Shown here: in pieces, positions 25,631-33,983 of the stretch
Numbering within the stretch: the first letter of the stretch is position 1
Layout: each line of letters starts with the position of its first letter
DNA from: an uncultured Mycoplasmatota bacterium
GTDB lineage: Bacteria; Bacillota_I; Bacilli_A; RF39; UBA660
NCBI GenBank assembly: GCA_947645535.1
Contig: CANSDD010000001.1
Coordinates: 1-51,561 of the forward strand
Direction: 5' to 3'
DNA: 51,561 nt
Notes under the pieces: generated by a model
What the model saw: only the letters and a program-made list of their open reading frames with translations
What the model was told of the DNA's origin: nothing
Database searches by the model: none
Program-made: the position numbers and the translations under genes

Positions 25631-26389
25631 ATGAAATTTGATGCTAAATGCGAAAAAGAAAGAATTGTTTCTTTTATTAGAAATTATTACAAAGAAAATA
25701 ACTTAGGTGGAGCAATCCTTGGAATTAGTGGTGGAAAAGATAGTGGAGTTGTTGCTGGACTATTTGTAGAAGCTTTAGGAAGTGAAAATGTAATTGGAGT
25801 AACACTTCCATGTCATTCAGTAGAAACTGATAGAAATGATGCCAAATTAGTAAGTGATTATTATAACTTTCCACTTTACAATTTTGATTTAACAGGAGTA
25901 TTTAATGAATTTAAAACGGAATTAGAAAAAATTGGAACATTTACAGAGGAAGAAGCTAAAGATAGTGATATTAACTTAAAACCACGTCTTAGAATGTCTA
26001 CATTATATTATTTAGCTGCTTTATTTTCTAAAGTAAATGGAAAAACTTATTTAGTAGCAGGTACTAGTAATAAATGTGAACTTTATGTAGGATATTTTAC
26101 TAAGGGCGGAGATAGTGTACATGATATTTTGCCACTTGCTGATTTTACAGTAGATGAAGTGATTGCTTTAGGAGAAGAATTACATGTCCCAGAACCTGTT
26201 TTATATAAAGCTCCAAATGATGGCTTGTCTAATAAAACAGATGAAGATAAATTAGGAGTAACTTATAAAGCAATTGCAGATTATATGGAAAATCCTAATT
26301 CTGTATCAGAGCAAGACAGAAAAACAATAGAAAGATTACATAAAAATAATGCTCATAAATTTAATATCCCAACGTATAGGAGAGAATAA
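25631..26389 (+). CDS. nadE: NAD+ synthase, ammonia-type
   Basis: 252 residues from ATG 25631, 8 bases after AAAGGAGGA; the in-frame ATG at 25586 lacks a site and would add 15 residues. Pyrophosphate-binding loop ILGISGGKDSGV (~34), then VAGTSNKCELYVGYFTKGGD and the C-terminal YKAPNDGLSNKTDEDKLG. No glutaminase domain, so it uses ammonia. Adenylates deamido-NAD and amidates it. NadK follows one base after the stop. Confidence 0.93.
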   Translation: MKFDAKCEKERIVSFIRNYYKENNLGGAILGISGGKDSGVVAGLFVEALGSENVIGVTLPCHSVETDRNDAKLVSDYYNFPLYNFDLTGVFNEFKTELEKIGTFTEEEAKDSDINLKPRLRMSTLYYLAALFSKVNGKTYLVAGTSNKCELYVGYFTKGGDSVHDILPLADFTVDEVIALGEELHVPEPVLYKAPNDGLSNKTDEDKLGVTYKAIADYMENPNSVSEQDRKTIERLHKNNAHKFNIPTYRRE

Positions 26390-26390
26390 T

Positions 26391-27179
26391 ATGAAAAAAG
26401 TAAGACTATTTGTAAATGAAAATGAAAAATCAAGGGAAACTGCAAATGAATTAACAGAACTACTTTATTCTCGTGGATTTACCATAACAGAAGAAAACTA
26501 TGAAATTGCAATTTCAATTGGAGGGGATGGTGCTTTCCTTAGAATGGTAAAAGAAACGGATTTTGATCCTAGTATTTATTATATTGGAATCCATACAGGT
26601 ACATTAGGCTTTTTACCAGAAGTACTACCAAATGAATTAAAAGAATTTGTTTCTTATTTAGAATATGGTGATTACAAAGTGAATGAAGTAGGAGTATTAG
26701 AAACAATAGTAGAATGTAAAAAAGATAGTAAACATTTTATTTCATTAAATGAAATTGTTGTTCGTGATTCTTTACTAAATAGTCTTACGCTAGATATTAA
26801 ATTAGAAAATGAGTTATTAGAACGTTTCAAAGGAGATGGAATGTTAGTATCTACTTCTATTGGTTCTACTGCTTATAATTTATCATTTGGAGGAAGTATG
26901 GTTTATTTTAAACTACACACACTCCAATTAACACCAATTGCACCTTTTAATAGTAATAGTTATCGAAATTTGCAAAATTCAGTTATCATTCCAGAATATG
27001 TTCCTATTGAGATGATGCCAGTAGAAAAAAATGATTTATTGTTAACAATAGATGGAGAAAATCACTATATAAAAGGTGTAACAAAGATTAATACAAAAGT
27101 TGGTAATAAAAAAATAAAACGATTACGTTATCATAATGTTCCATTTAGTAAAATTATTAAAGAAAAGTTTTTAGGGTAG
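26391..27179 (+). CDS. nadK: NAD kinase
   Basis: 262 residues from ATG 26391, one base after nadE; AGGAGA lies inside the nadE end. Conserved GGDG in SIGGDGAFLRM (~44-47), HTGTLGFLPE, VSTSIGSTAYNLSFGG and LTIDGE. Phosphorylates NAD to NADP. Coupled expression with nadE fits converting new NAD to NADP directly. Confidence 0.93.
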   Translation: MKKVRLFVNENEKSRETANELTELLYSRGFTITEENYEIAISIGGDGAFLRMVKETDFDPSIYYIGIHTGTLGFLPEVLPNELKEFVSYLEYGDYKVNEVGVLETIVECKKDSKHFISLNEIVVRDSLLNSLTLDIKLENELLERFKGDGMLVSTSIGSTAYNLSFGGSMVYFKLHTLQLTPIAPFNSNSYRNLQNSVIIPEYVPIEMMPVEKNDLLLTIDGENHYIKGVTKINTKVGNKKIKRLRYHNVPFSKIIKEKFLG

Positions 27180-27187
27180 GTGAAAAG

Positions 27188-27766
27188 ATGAAAATTGGTA
27201 TATTTGGAGGAAGTTTTAATCCTCCACATAAAATGCATGAGAGAATGGCAAGAGAATTGATTCAAAAAAAGATTTTGGATAAAATAATTTTTGTTCCAAC
27301 AGGAAATAAGTATCAAAAAAAAGAACTGATAGATGGAGAATATAGACTTGCTATGTTAAATATTATTGCTTCTAAATATTCATCTTTTAATGTATCTGAC
27401 TTTGAATTAAAAAATGAACTTACTTACACTTATCAAACACTTGAATATTTTAAAGAAAAGTATCCAAATGATGAGATATATTTTATATTAGGTGCTGATA
27501 ATTTATCAGATATTAAAAATTGGAAAAATTATGAATATTTGTTAGAACATTATTATTTTGTCGTAATCAATAGAGGAAATGCTAAAATGAAACTGTTAGA
27601 AGAATACAAAGATTATGAAAGTCATATTGTTTTTGCGCCAATAGCTCAAGATTCCCTTTCTTCGACACAAATTCGCTATTGGTTAAAAAATCATGAAGAG
27701 CATGCATTGCTAGAATTAGATGGTGATGTACTTGAGTATATCAAGAAAAATAAATTATATGAGTAA
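27188..27766 (+). CDS. nadD: Nicotinate mononucleotide adenylyltransferase
   Basis: 192 residues. FGGSFNPPHKMH (GxFxPxHxxH) at 6-17, FVPTGNKYQKK, ILGADNLSDIKNW, and SSTQIRYWL (the family's S-S/T-x-IR motif). Adenylates nicotinate mononucleotide to deamido-NAD, linking PncB to NadE. Eight bases after nadK. No fused HD domain of the YqeK type. Confidence 0.92.
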   Translation: MKIGIFGGSFNPPHKMHERMARELIQKKILDKIIFVPTGNKYQKKELIDGEYRLAMLNIIASKYSSFNVSDFELKNELTYTYQTLEYFKEKYPNDEIYFILGADNLSDIKNWKNYEYLLEHYYFVVINRGNAKMKLLEEYKDYESHIVFAPIAQDSLSSTQIRYWLKNHEEHALLELDGDVLEYIKKNKLYE

Positions 27767-27819
27767 AAATTATGGATTATTTTTAAAAGAGTATGATAAG
27801 ATAAAATAGAGGTGTTAAT

Positions 27820-28302
27820 ATGTTAGAAAAAGCAGAAAAAGTAGTAAAATTGTTAATAGAAAGAAAAGAACAAATAGCAACTATGGAGTCTTGTACTGGA
27901 GGCGGACTTGCAAATATGATAACCAATATTTCAGGAGCAAGTGAGGTGTTGCTGTTTAGTGCTATAACTTACTCTAATGAATATAAAATTAAAATGGGAG
28001 TACCAGCAGAAACAATCGATGAATTTACCGTTTATAGTATGGAAACTGCTACTGAAATGGCCAAAACAATCTCTTTCTTTGCGCGTTCTGATTATGGAGT
28101 AGGTATTACAGGAAAACTAAAGCGAAGTGATCCAAATAATATTACAGAAAATGATGATTTGGTCTATTTTGCTATCTATGACCAAAAGAATAATTGTTGT
28201 TATACAGACTCTTTATATGTAACAAAAGATGAACGATATCAAAATAAAGATATGGTAATAGAGAAAATATTAGAAAGTTTAGAAGAAATATTAAATAAAT
28301 AA
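27820..28302 (+). CDS. pncC: NMN amidohydrolase-like (CinA C-terminal domain)
   Basis: 160 residues, only the CinA C-terminal domain. TMESCTGGGLANMITNISGA matches the catalytic-Ser region (ESCTGG), AITYSNEYKIKMGV the middle, and GVGITGKLKRSDPNN the glycine loop, here altered from the usual TGIAGP. Known PncC enzymes deamidate NMN to nicotinate mononucleotide. The altered loop means a changed preference is possible. Last gene of the NAD cluster. Confidence 0.8.
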   Translation: MLEKAEKVVKLLIERKEQIATMESCTGGGLANMITNISGASEVLLFSAITYSNEYKIKMGVPAETIDEFTVYSMETATEMAKTISFFARSDYGVGITGKLKRSDPNNITENDDLVYFAIYDQKNNCCYTDSLYVTKDERYQNKDMVIEKILESLEEILNK

Positions 28303-28330
28303 AATGAAAAAATTTGTAAATAATAATAAA

Positions 28331-28367
28331 AAAAACTGTTAGAAGTTATATGAACTAACAGTTTTTT
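28331..28367. terminator. Bidirectional terminator, pncC / yqfQ-like
   Basis: 12-bp perfect stem AAAAACTGTTAG (28331-28342) / CTAACAGTTTTT (28355-28366). A-tract on one side and T-tract on the other serve the two convergent genes. Confidence 0.85.
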
Positions 28368-28722
28368 AAGCGAAAAATGTTGGACCAGCATCAGAAGAAA
28401 AATTTATTTCAGAAGTTGTTTTTTCGCTTTGAATATTACTATTATTGGCTACAGGTGTTTGTGGTTGTGTATTAGTAGGAGTATCTACTTTTTTAAATTC
28501 ATTCATTACACGGAACATTGTTTTTGCATTTCTCATCATTGGAGATACTTGTTTTACAACTGGAATAGCTTGATTTACAAAATTTAACGTTTTTTGAGCT
28601 CCATTTAAAAGAGTAGAAAAACTGAATCCTCTAGAACCTAAAACACCACCTAAAATTCCATTTGTTGTAGGATTTGCCATACTTGTATAAGGATAGAGAA
28701 AATAAGGGTTATAGTAATTCAT
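28366..28722 (-). CDS. YqfQ/VrrA-like spore-associated protein
   Basis: 118 residues from the ATG at 28722-28720, with AGAAAGGAG upstream on the minus strand; a longer frame lacks a site. Tyr/Pro/Asn-rich N-terminus (YYNPYFLYPYTS), Gly-rich block (GILGGVLGSRGF), then the diagnostic helix LLNGAQKTLNFVNQAIPVVK and MMRNAKTMFRVMNEFKK, then a Thr/Pro/Asn-rich tail. This order matches Bacillus YqfQ, whose role in spores is poorly defined. Fits the other spore genes in this window. Confidence 0.6.
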   Translation of the reverse strand: MNYYNPYFLYPYTSMANPTTNGILGGVLGSRGFSFSTLLNGAQKTLNFVNQAIPVVKQVSPMMRNAKTMFRVMNEFKKVDTPTNTQPQTPVANNSNIQSEKTTSEINFSSDAGPTFFA

Positions 28723-28768
28723 ACTAGTACTCCTTTCTAAGATATTATATGAAATTGTCAAAAAAAGT

Positions 28769-28796
28769 TTTACAAATTTAAAATATGTGATATAAT
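28769..28796 (+). promoter_or_regulatory. Promoter of pilC-pilD
   Basis: TTTACA (28769-28774), 16-base spacer ending TGA, TATAAT (28791-28796): also an extended -10. Confidence 0.65.
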
Positions 28797-28843
28797 TTTA
28801 ATAGTGTAAAAGAGTAGAGGAGATTGGAAGGTGTTTATTTGTT

Positions 28844-30730
28844 ATGAATAATCCAATACTAAAAATTGTAATGATGCCATTGTTGATGGTGAAATGGTGC
28901 TGTTTAGGATTCTTTTTTACTATGTGGTTTTTTATTTCTTGTGTCGTAACAGGAATTACATTTGTATCGTATGGTGTTTATCGTGTTGTGAAAGTGATTG
29001 CAGGGATAGTTGGAAAAATTATTATTTATCCGTCGCTTTTGATTTACAAAATTATCAGTTTCCCTTTTAGGGCGATATCTGGAACTTCTGGTAAAAGTGC
29101 TGAGCAAATCCAAGCTCAAAAAGAACAGAGAAAAGTAGAACAAGCTCAAAAATTAGAGGCTAAAAAGTTAGAAAAAGCAAAAGCATTACAAGAAAAACAT
29201 GCTAGGATAGAAAAAGAAAAAGCAGAAAAAGCAAGAATTACAGAAGAACGAGAAAAATTGAAAAAACGCTCAAATGAATCTTATGTTAACGAAAATGCTA
29301 AACGTGAAAAGAAAACTATGGGTGAAAAAATCAATGATGCACTAGTGCATATGGGACAAACACCTAAGAGAATGGTGCAAAATACAAAAAAACGTTGGAA
29401 TAATTTAACGTTTGTCAAAAACGCAAGAAATAAAAAAGATATCAATAGACAAGCTTTATTAATCAACTTTGAAGGTGAAGATGCAAAAAAATCCGATAAA
29501 AAGCTGATGTATCAATATGAAGGTAAAAATGCAGATGGAAAAGTTGTAAGAGGATACTTTGAAGCATATTCAAAAGTAGAAGTTCATTCCTTCTTATTAA
29601 GTGAAGGGTTTGAAGTATATAGTATTAAAACCAATAAATTGATACAATTATTACATAGTAATGCTGCAGGTAGTACAGTAAAAGTAAAAACAAAAGATTT
29701 AATTTTCTTTTTAACACAATTATCAACTTATATAAAAGCTGGTATTCCATTAGTAGATGCTCTTAAAATATTGACAAAACAATTTAAAAACAAAACATAT
29801 CAACGTATTTTTAGAGCTATGGTTTATGATTTGACAATGGGAGAGAGTTTCTCATCAGCATTAGAAAAACAAGGTACTGCTTTCCCTAGATTACTTATCA
29901 ATATGGTGAAAGCTTCAGAAATGACTGGTGAACTACCAGAAGCACTTGATGATATGGCAGATTATTATACTGAATCAGAAAGAACTAGAAAACAAATGAT
30001 TAGTGCAATGATGTATCCTAGTATTGTATTCGTTGTTGCAGTAGCAGTAGTGACATTTATTCTTTTATATGTTGTTCCTAAATTTGTAGATATTTATAAG
30101 ACAATGGATGAAAGTTCAATTCCAGGTTATACAAGATTTGTATTAAGTGTTAGTGATTTCTTACAAAATCATTTTATGTGGATATTAGTTGGAATTATTA
30201 TAACAATATTGGTGTTAAAATACTTATATGCTAATGTTAAAGTAATTCGTACAATGTTGCAATGGATTATCATGCATCTTCCTGTATTTGGAAATGTTAT
30301 CATTTATAACGAAGTTACAATGTTTACAAAAACTTTTAGTTCTTTATTAGCGCATAATGTATTTATTACAGATAGTATGGAAGTATTAAATAAAATTACA
30401 AATAATGAAATATTTAAAATGTTAATATTAGATACAATTACAAACTTAGCTAAAGGTGAAAAGATATCTGAAGCATTTAAAGATCAATGGGCTTTCCCTC
30501 TACCAGCATATGAGATGATAGTAACTGGTGAGAGAACAGGACAATTAGCAGAAATGATGGCAAAAGTATCTAGTTATTATCAAGATTTACATGCAAATGC
30601 AGTAACAAGAATCAAGGCTTTCTTAGAGCCAGCACTTATTGTTTCATTAACAGTTGTTGTTGGGTTTATCGTATTAGCAGTTGTTATACCAATGTTTAGT
30701 ATGTATGATTTAATTCAAACAGGAGTATAG
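28844..30730 (+). CDS. pilC: Type IV pilus inner-membrane platform, with N-terminal extension
   Basis: 628 residues; classic PilC/GspF proteins are ~400. The C-terminal ~400 residues are a full GspF tandem: MYQYEGKNADGKVVRGYFEA opening, first repeat DLIFFLTQLSTYIKAGIPLVDAL, second repeat EVTMFTKTFSSLLAHNVFIT, TGERTGQL and three membrane helices. Residues 1-~75 add two or three extra helices, and 85-~215 a Lys/Glu-rich coiled coil with KAEKARITEEREKLKKR. PilC anchors the pilin assembly ATPase. pilD follows by 21 bases; the pilB ATPase gene is 3 kb away on the other strand. Confidence 0.88.
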   Translation: MNNPILKIVMMPLLMVKWCCLGFFFTMWFFISCVVTGITFVSYGVYRVVKVIAGIVGKIIIYPSLLIYKIISFPFRAISGTSGKSAEQIQAQKEQRKVEQAQKLEAKKLEKAKALQEKHARIEKEKAEKARITEEREKLKKRSNESYVNENAKREKKTMGEKINDALVHMGQTPKRMVQNTKKRWNNLTFVKNARNKKDINRQALLINFEGEDAKKSDKKLMYQYEGKNADGKVVRGYFEAYSKVEVHSFLLSEGFEVYSIKTNKLIQLLHSNAAGSTVKVKTKDLIFFLTQLSTYIKAGIPLVDALKILTKQFKNKTYQRIFRAMVYDLTMGESFSSALEKQGTAFPRLLINMVKASEMTGELPEALDDMADYYTESERTRKQMISAMMYPSIVFVVAVAVVTFILLYVVPKFVDIYKTMDESSIPGYTRFVLSVSDFLQNHFMWILVGIIITILVLKYLYANVKVIRTMLQWIIMHLPVFGNVIIYNEVTMFTKTFSSLLAHNVFITDSMEVLNKITNNEIFKMLILDTITNLAKGEKISEAFKDQWAFPLPAYEMIVTGERTGQLAEMMAKVSSYYQDLHANAVTRIKAFLEPALIVSLTVVVGFIVLAVVIPMFSMYDLIQTGV

Positions 30731-30751
30731 AGACGTAGAGGAGTAGATAAA

Positions 30752-31528
30752 ATGGAAATATATTATATGATTACATTCTTTATATTAGGAACTATCTTTG
30801 GTTCCTTCTATAATGTTGTTGGATATCGCTTACCGAAGGGAGAATCAATTATGTTTCCTCCTTCGCATTGTACCAATTGCAATCATAGGTTAGGACCATT
30901 AGAATTAATTCCTATTGTCTCTTTTTTTATACAAGGAAGAAAGTGTAAAAGCTGTCATCAAAAAATATCATGGTTTTATTCATTCTTTGAATTTAGTTGT
31001 GGGGGGTTATTTGCTTTATCTTACTTAATTTTTGGTTTATCATTAGATTTGCTAATTGCTTTAACATTTATATCTATGCTTTCTATTATTGTATTAAGTG
31101 ATTATGAATATATGATTATTCCAGATGAAGTTCTTATCTTTTTTGGAATTACACTTATTATAGAGTTTTTCTTTAAAGATGGATTGCAAGCTACAGGGAT
31201 GCATATTTTAAGTGGAATGCTTGCTTTCTTTACGATGTGGGGAATAAAAAAGCTTGGAGATTTATTATTTAAGAAAGAGTCAATGGGTGGAGGAGATATA
31301 AAGCTAATGTTTGTCTTTGGTTTAGTATTAGGTTATCCACTTGCAATTTTATCTATTTTTTTAGGATCTATTATAGGGCTTCCTATTTCACTGATTATGG
31401 TATCTAAAAATTCAAATCACGAAATACCATTTGGACCTTTTTTAAGTATTGGTGCATTAGTTCTATTTTTATTGCAGATTGATTTTAATAATTTAATAGA
31501 TGCCATGAATTATTTAAATATATTTTAA
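30752..31528 (+). CDS. pilD: Prepilin peptidase / methylase
   Basis: 258 residues. N-terminal GTIFGSFYNVVGYRLPKG, zinc site CTNCNHRL and CKSCHQKIS (two CxxC), then the two catalytic aspartates of the A24 family in LSDYEYMIIPDE and MGGGDIKL, over eight or so membrane helices. Cleaves prepilin leaders and methylates the new N-terminus; two substrates are encoded at 35531 and 36045. Confidence 0.93.
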   Translation: MEIYYMITFFILGTIFGSFYNVVGYRLPKGESIMFPPSHCTNCNHRLGPLELIPIVSFFIQGRKCKSCHQKISWFYSFFEFSCGGLFALSYLIFGLSLDLLIALTFISMLSIIVLSDYEYMIIPDEVLIFFGITLIIEFFFKDGLQATGMHILSGMLAFFTMWGIKKLGDLLFKKESMGGGDIKLMFVFGLVLGYPLAILSIFLGSIIGLPISLIMVSKNSNHEIPFGPFLSIGALVLFLLQIDFNNLIDAMNYLNIF

Positions 31529-31553
31529 AAAGTGCGTATTTGCACTTTTTTCT
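31527..31553 (+). terminator. Terminator of pilCD
   Basis: AAAAAGTGC (31527-31535) / GCACTTTTT (31542-31550), then T-rich. Overlaps the stop codon. Confidence 0.85.
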
Positions 31554-31594
31554 TTTTTCTGCTATAATAATCACTCGAAAGAAGGGGAAATATT

Positions 31595-32440
31595 ATGGAA
31601 TTAAAAAAAATAGTTTTAGAAGAAGAAGCCGAAATTATTAGAAAAGGAGATAATGAAGAAGCTTTTGCGAATCTTCAAGAAGCAGAAATTTATTTAAAAA
31701 ATTTAATCAATAATAGAGATCATTATATCGAAAGTAAGTTTAAAAGAAAAATAGGTGAGGGTTCTTATTGGAGATCGATTGCGGTTATAATTCTAGCTCT
31801 TGTTGGAGCTATAGCTGGTTTGGACTACGCGGATTTTAACCAGATTAGCTTGATACAAGGTAGTTTACTTGGAGTAGGAATACCTTGCACACCAATCGTA
31901 CTATATGATGGCTTGAAAAGATTTTTTTCAAAACGAAATGCAGTCAAAGAAGTAGATTCTGATATTAATGCATTAAAAGTAAAATGTGGATATGTCAATG
32001 AAGATGAAACAGTATTAGAAGAAATTAAAACAGTAGCAAAAAAATCTGAAGTAGCAACTACAACAGTAGATACCTTTATTGCGAATATACGTGATGATGT
32101 ATATAGAATTACAAATACTAGATATCCAGGTTGTGAACAAGATTTAAAAGAACTTTGTACATTAGCAGAGGATTATTTAGAATTTAAAAGAAAACTTGGT
32201 ACTACTAGCGATTCATATGCGTTAGCGCAAAACTCTAGTTATTTTGATCGATTATTGACAATAGAATCGAGAATTACACAAAATGAAAAAGTAAAAAGAG
32301 ATCAAGAAGCAAATATGCAAGTAATAGATAAAATAAAAGAAGAATTACAAAAAGAGAGAATGAGTTTAGCGCAGATAAAGGAACCTACAGAAAAAGAAAC
32401 AAAAAATAATAATCCACAGTTAACATTAGGAGGTAAATAA
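31595..32440 (+). CDS. Unknown membrane protein with coiled coil
   Basis: 281 residues. Helical N-terminus (1-55), two closely spaced membrane helices (~59-78 IAVIILALVGAIAGL and ~83-103 SLLGVGIPCTPIVLY), then ~170 residues of charged helix with a final KETKNNNPQLTLGGK tail. An extended -10 TGCTATAAT lies at 31560-31568. Both ends would be cytoplasmic by charge. No family recognised; between pilus genes and a decayed segment, so its link to pili is only positional. Confidence 0.6.
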   Translation: MELKKIVLEEEAEIIRKGDNEEAFANLQEAEIYLKNLINNRDHYIESKFKRKIGEGSYWRSIAVIILALVGAIAGLDYADFNQISLIQGSLLGVGIPCTPIVLYDGLKRFFSKRNAVKEVDSDINALKVKCGYVNEDETVLEEIKTVAKKSEVATTTVDTFIANIRDDVYRITNTRYPGCEQDLKELCTLAEDYLEFKRKLGTTSDSYALAQNSSYFDRLLTIESRITQNEKVKRDQEANMQVIDKIKEELQKERMSLAQIKEPTEKETKNNNPQLTLGGK

Positions 32441-32541
32441 TAATACCTCTTTTTGATGTGATTATTATTAAATTTATAATTTTTATTGTATAATTTATGT
32501 ATAAGAGATTTTACGATTAGAATTAAAGATGGAGGTAAGTA

Positions 32542-32950
32542 ATGGATAATAAATTACTTAAAGAGGAAAATAAATAATATATTCATCAATATCAACGAAT
32601 TCGTTATTACCAGTAGAAGTAAGGTTTATAGTGCTGTGAATACTGAAATATTGGAAAAGTGATAATGGAAATTCAAAAGGGTGATGAAAAAGCAAGTTAT
32701 GGGGATGAGGTTTTAGAAAAATTATCACAAAAATTGACTGAGGAATTTGGTAAAGGTTTTTCTAAAAGAAATTTAGAAAGAATGAGAAAGTTTTATATAA
32801 ATGAAACAATTAATTCTAGATGGAGTGTTAGAGAACTTCAAAGACAAAGAGATTCGCTTATTGTATGAAAGACTATCATTATCTGCTGATAAAGAAAAAA
32901 GATTGCGAGTAATTTTCGAATACAAAACAATTGAAGCGATAGTATTTTAG
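32542..32950 (+). pseudogene. DUF1016 (YhcG-type nuclease) remnant
   Basis: Pieces in three frames reconstruct a YhcG/DUF1016 N-terminal domain: VITSRSKVYSAVNTEILE near 32602, GDEKASYGDEVLEKLSQKLT and GFSKRNLERMRKFY from 32659, and NSRWSVRELQRQRDSL, YERLSLSADKEK up to TAG 32948. Intact relatives have about 45-50 residues between RMRKFY and the INSRWSVREL segment; here they abut, so there is an internal deletion besides two frameshifts and early stops. The C-terminal PDDEXK nuclease half is gone. These proteins usually accompany restriction systems and mobile DNA. Confidence 0.75.
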
Positions 32951-33055
32951 ATATAATATTTTTATATTATTAAGTATACTGATTGGTATATTTGATTTTT
33001 TATTATCAAAGTATATAATAAATTTTAGTTTGGTGATATAATTAAATATGCAGTA

Positions 33056-33589
33056 TTGGAACTGAAAAAAAGAGGTGGTTGGTCAGTAGGATATGAAGAT
33101 ATTACGCAAGGTTTTATAGTTTCAAAATGTTACGTGATGGAGAGTAATATAGTATATCATTCTGATGGAAGTAATGAAATAACTCATAAAGTAGTATTCC
33201 CTTTTGAAAATATTTCGTGTTTTGGAGCGAATGATAGGCAAATTTTAGGTAATGAAAATATACCTTATTACGATGCTTGCAATAACCCAAGGCCAGTTAA
33301 TGTAGTTACAAATTTATTTGATTCATATGAAGAAGCGAAAATTGTTGCCGAAGAAAGAAATGGAAAACTAAAAAATAATTTAATATTTGAAGTGGAAATG
33401 TCAGAACCAGATTGGAAGGAAACGTTAGAAAAATTAGAAAAAAAATTTGATAAAAGATTGGAATTATGTTATTTATTCGAACAATTAGTATTAGAAAAAA
33501 CTAGCGATATGAAAATAAGCAAACAATTATCTACTAGTGGACAAAAAAACTTTGTGAAAATTTTAGAACCAATGAGAAAGCAAGTATAA
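33056..33589 (+). CDS. Hypothetical protein, uncertain start
   Basis: 177 residues from a TTG; the open frame begins 27 bases earlier with no ATG and no ribosome site, and a TGATATAAT sits at 33034-33042, so the gene may have lost its 5' end. The first ~110 residues are strand-rich with paired aromatics (GGWSVGYEDITQGFIVSKCY, FPFENISCFGANDR, PVNVVTNLFDSYEEA). The rest is helical. No family recognised. It follows the DUF1016 remnant. Confidence 0.45.
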   Translation: MELKKRGGWSVGYEDITQGFIVSKCYVMESNIVYHSDGSNEITHKVVFPFENISCFGANDRQILGNENIPYYDACNNPRPVNVVTNLFDSYEEAKIVAEERNGKLKNNLIFEVEMSEPDWKETLEKLEKKFDKRLELCYLFEQLVLEKTSDMKISKQLSTSGQKNFVKILEPMRKQV

Positions 33590-33671
33590 TTTTGATTAAA
33601 TTCAGGATAAATTTATCAACTAACAAAAAAATAAGCCGCGGCATAATATTTGATAAAGGTAGTGATGTGTC

Positions 33672-33767
33672 ATGACAAGGAAACCAAAAGAATTAATGAA
33701 AATAATAGAATTATTTGGCGAAGAAGATTTTATAGAAGAGAAAGAAGAATTACCAATAAATGCATAA
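33672..33767 (+). CDS. Possible 31-residue small protein
   Basis: ATG 33672 to TAA 33767, with TRKPKELMKIIELFGEEDF at the start and an acidic tail. The ribosome site is weak. A strong terminator overlaps its last codons, as it would for a real gene. It may also be the tail of a decayed one. The rest of 33590-33965 shows nothing coding. Confidence 0.3.
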   Translation: MTRKPKELMKIIELFGEEDFIEEKEELPINA

Positions 33768-33783
33768 TTTATTGGTAATTTTT
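33750..33783 (+). terminator. Strong terminator
   Basis: 12-bp perfect stem TTACCAATAAAT (33750-33761) / ATTTATTGGTAA (33767-33778), 5-base loop, then T5. Confidence 0.85.
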
Positions 33784-33960
33784 ATGAAAATACAAGTTAT
33801 ATTGTAGACATCAGAAAAGAAACATCTGTCAAGTAAATTTTAAATATTTGTAATAATGTTACTTATTATCTTAGTCATTATTTTAGTATTTTTGAAGTAT
33901 GAAATTTATCATCTAACAAAAACAAGCACTTTAATTATTTGTAATGCAGTATATTGTAAA

Positions 33961-33983
33961 GAAAAAGAATGCATTTGCATTCT
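33961..33983 (-). terminator. Terminator of pilB
   Basis: On the minus strand AGAATGCA/TGCATTCT (33966-33973, 33976-33983) followed by TTTTTC. Overlaps the pilB stop codon. Confidence 0.8.
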
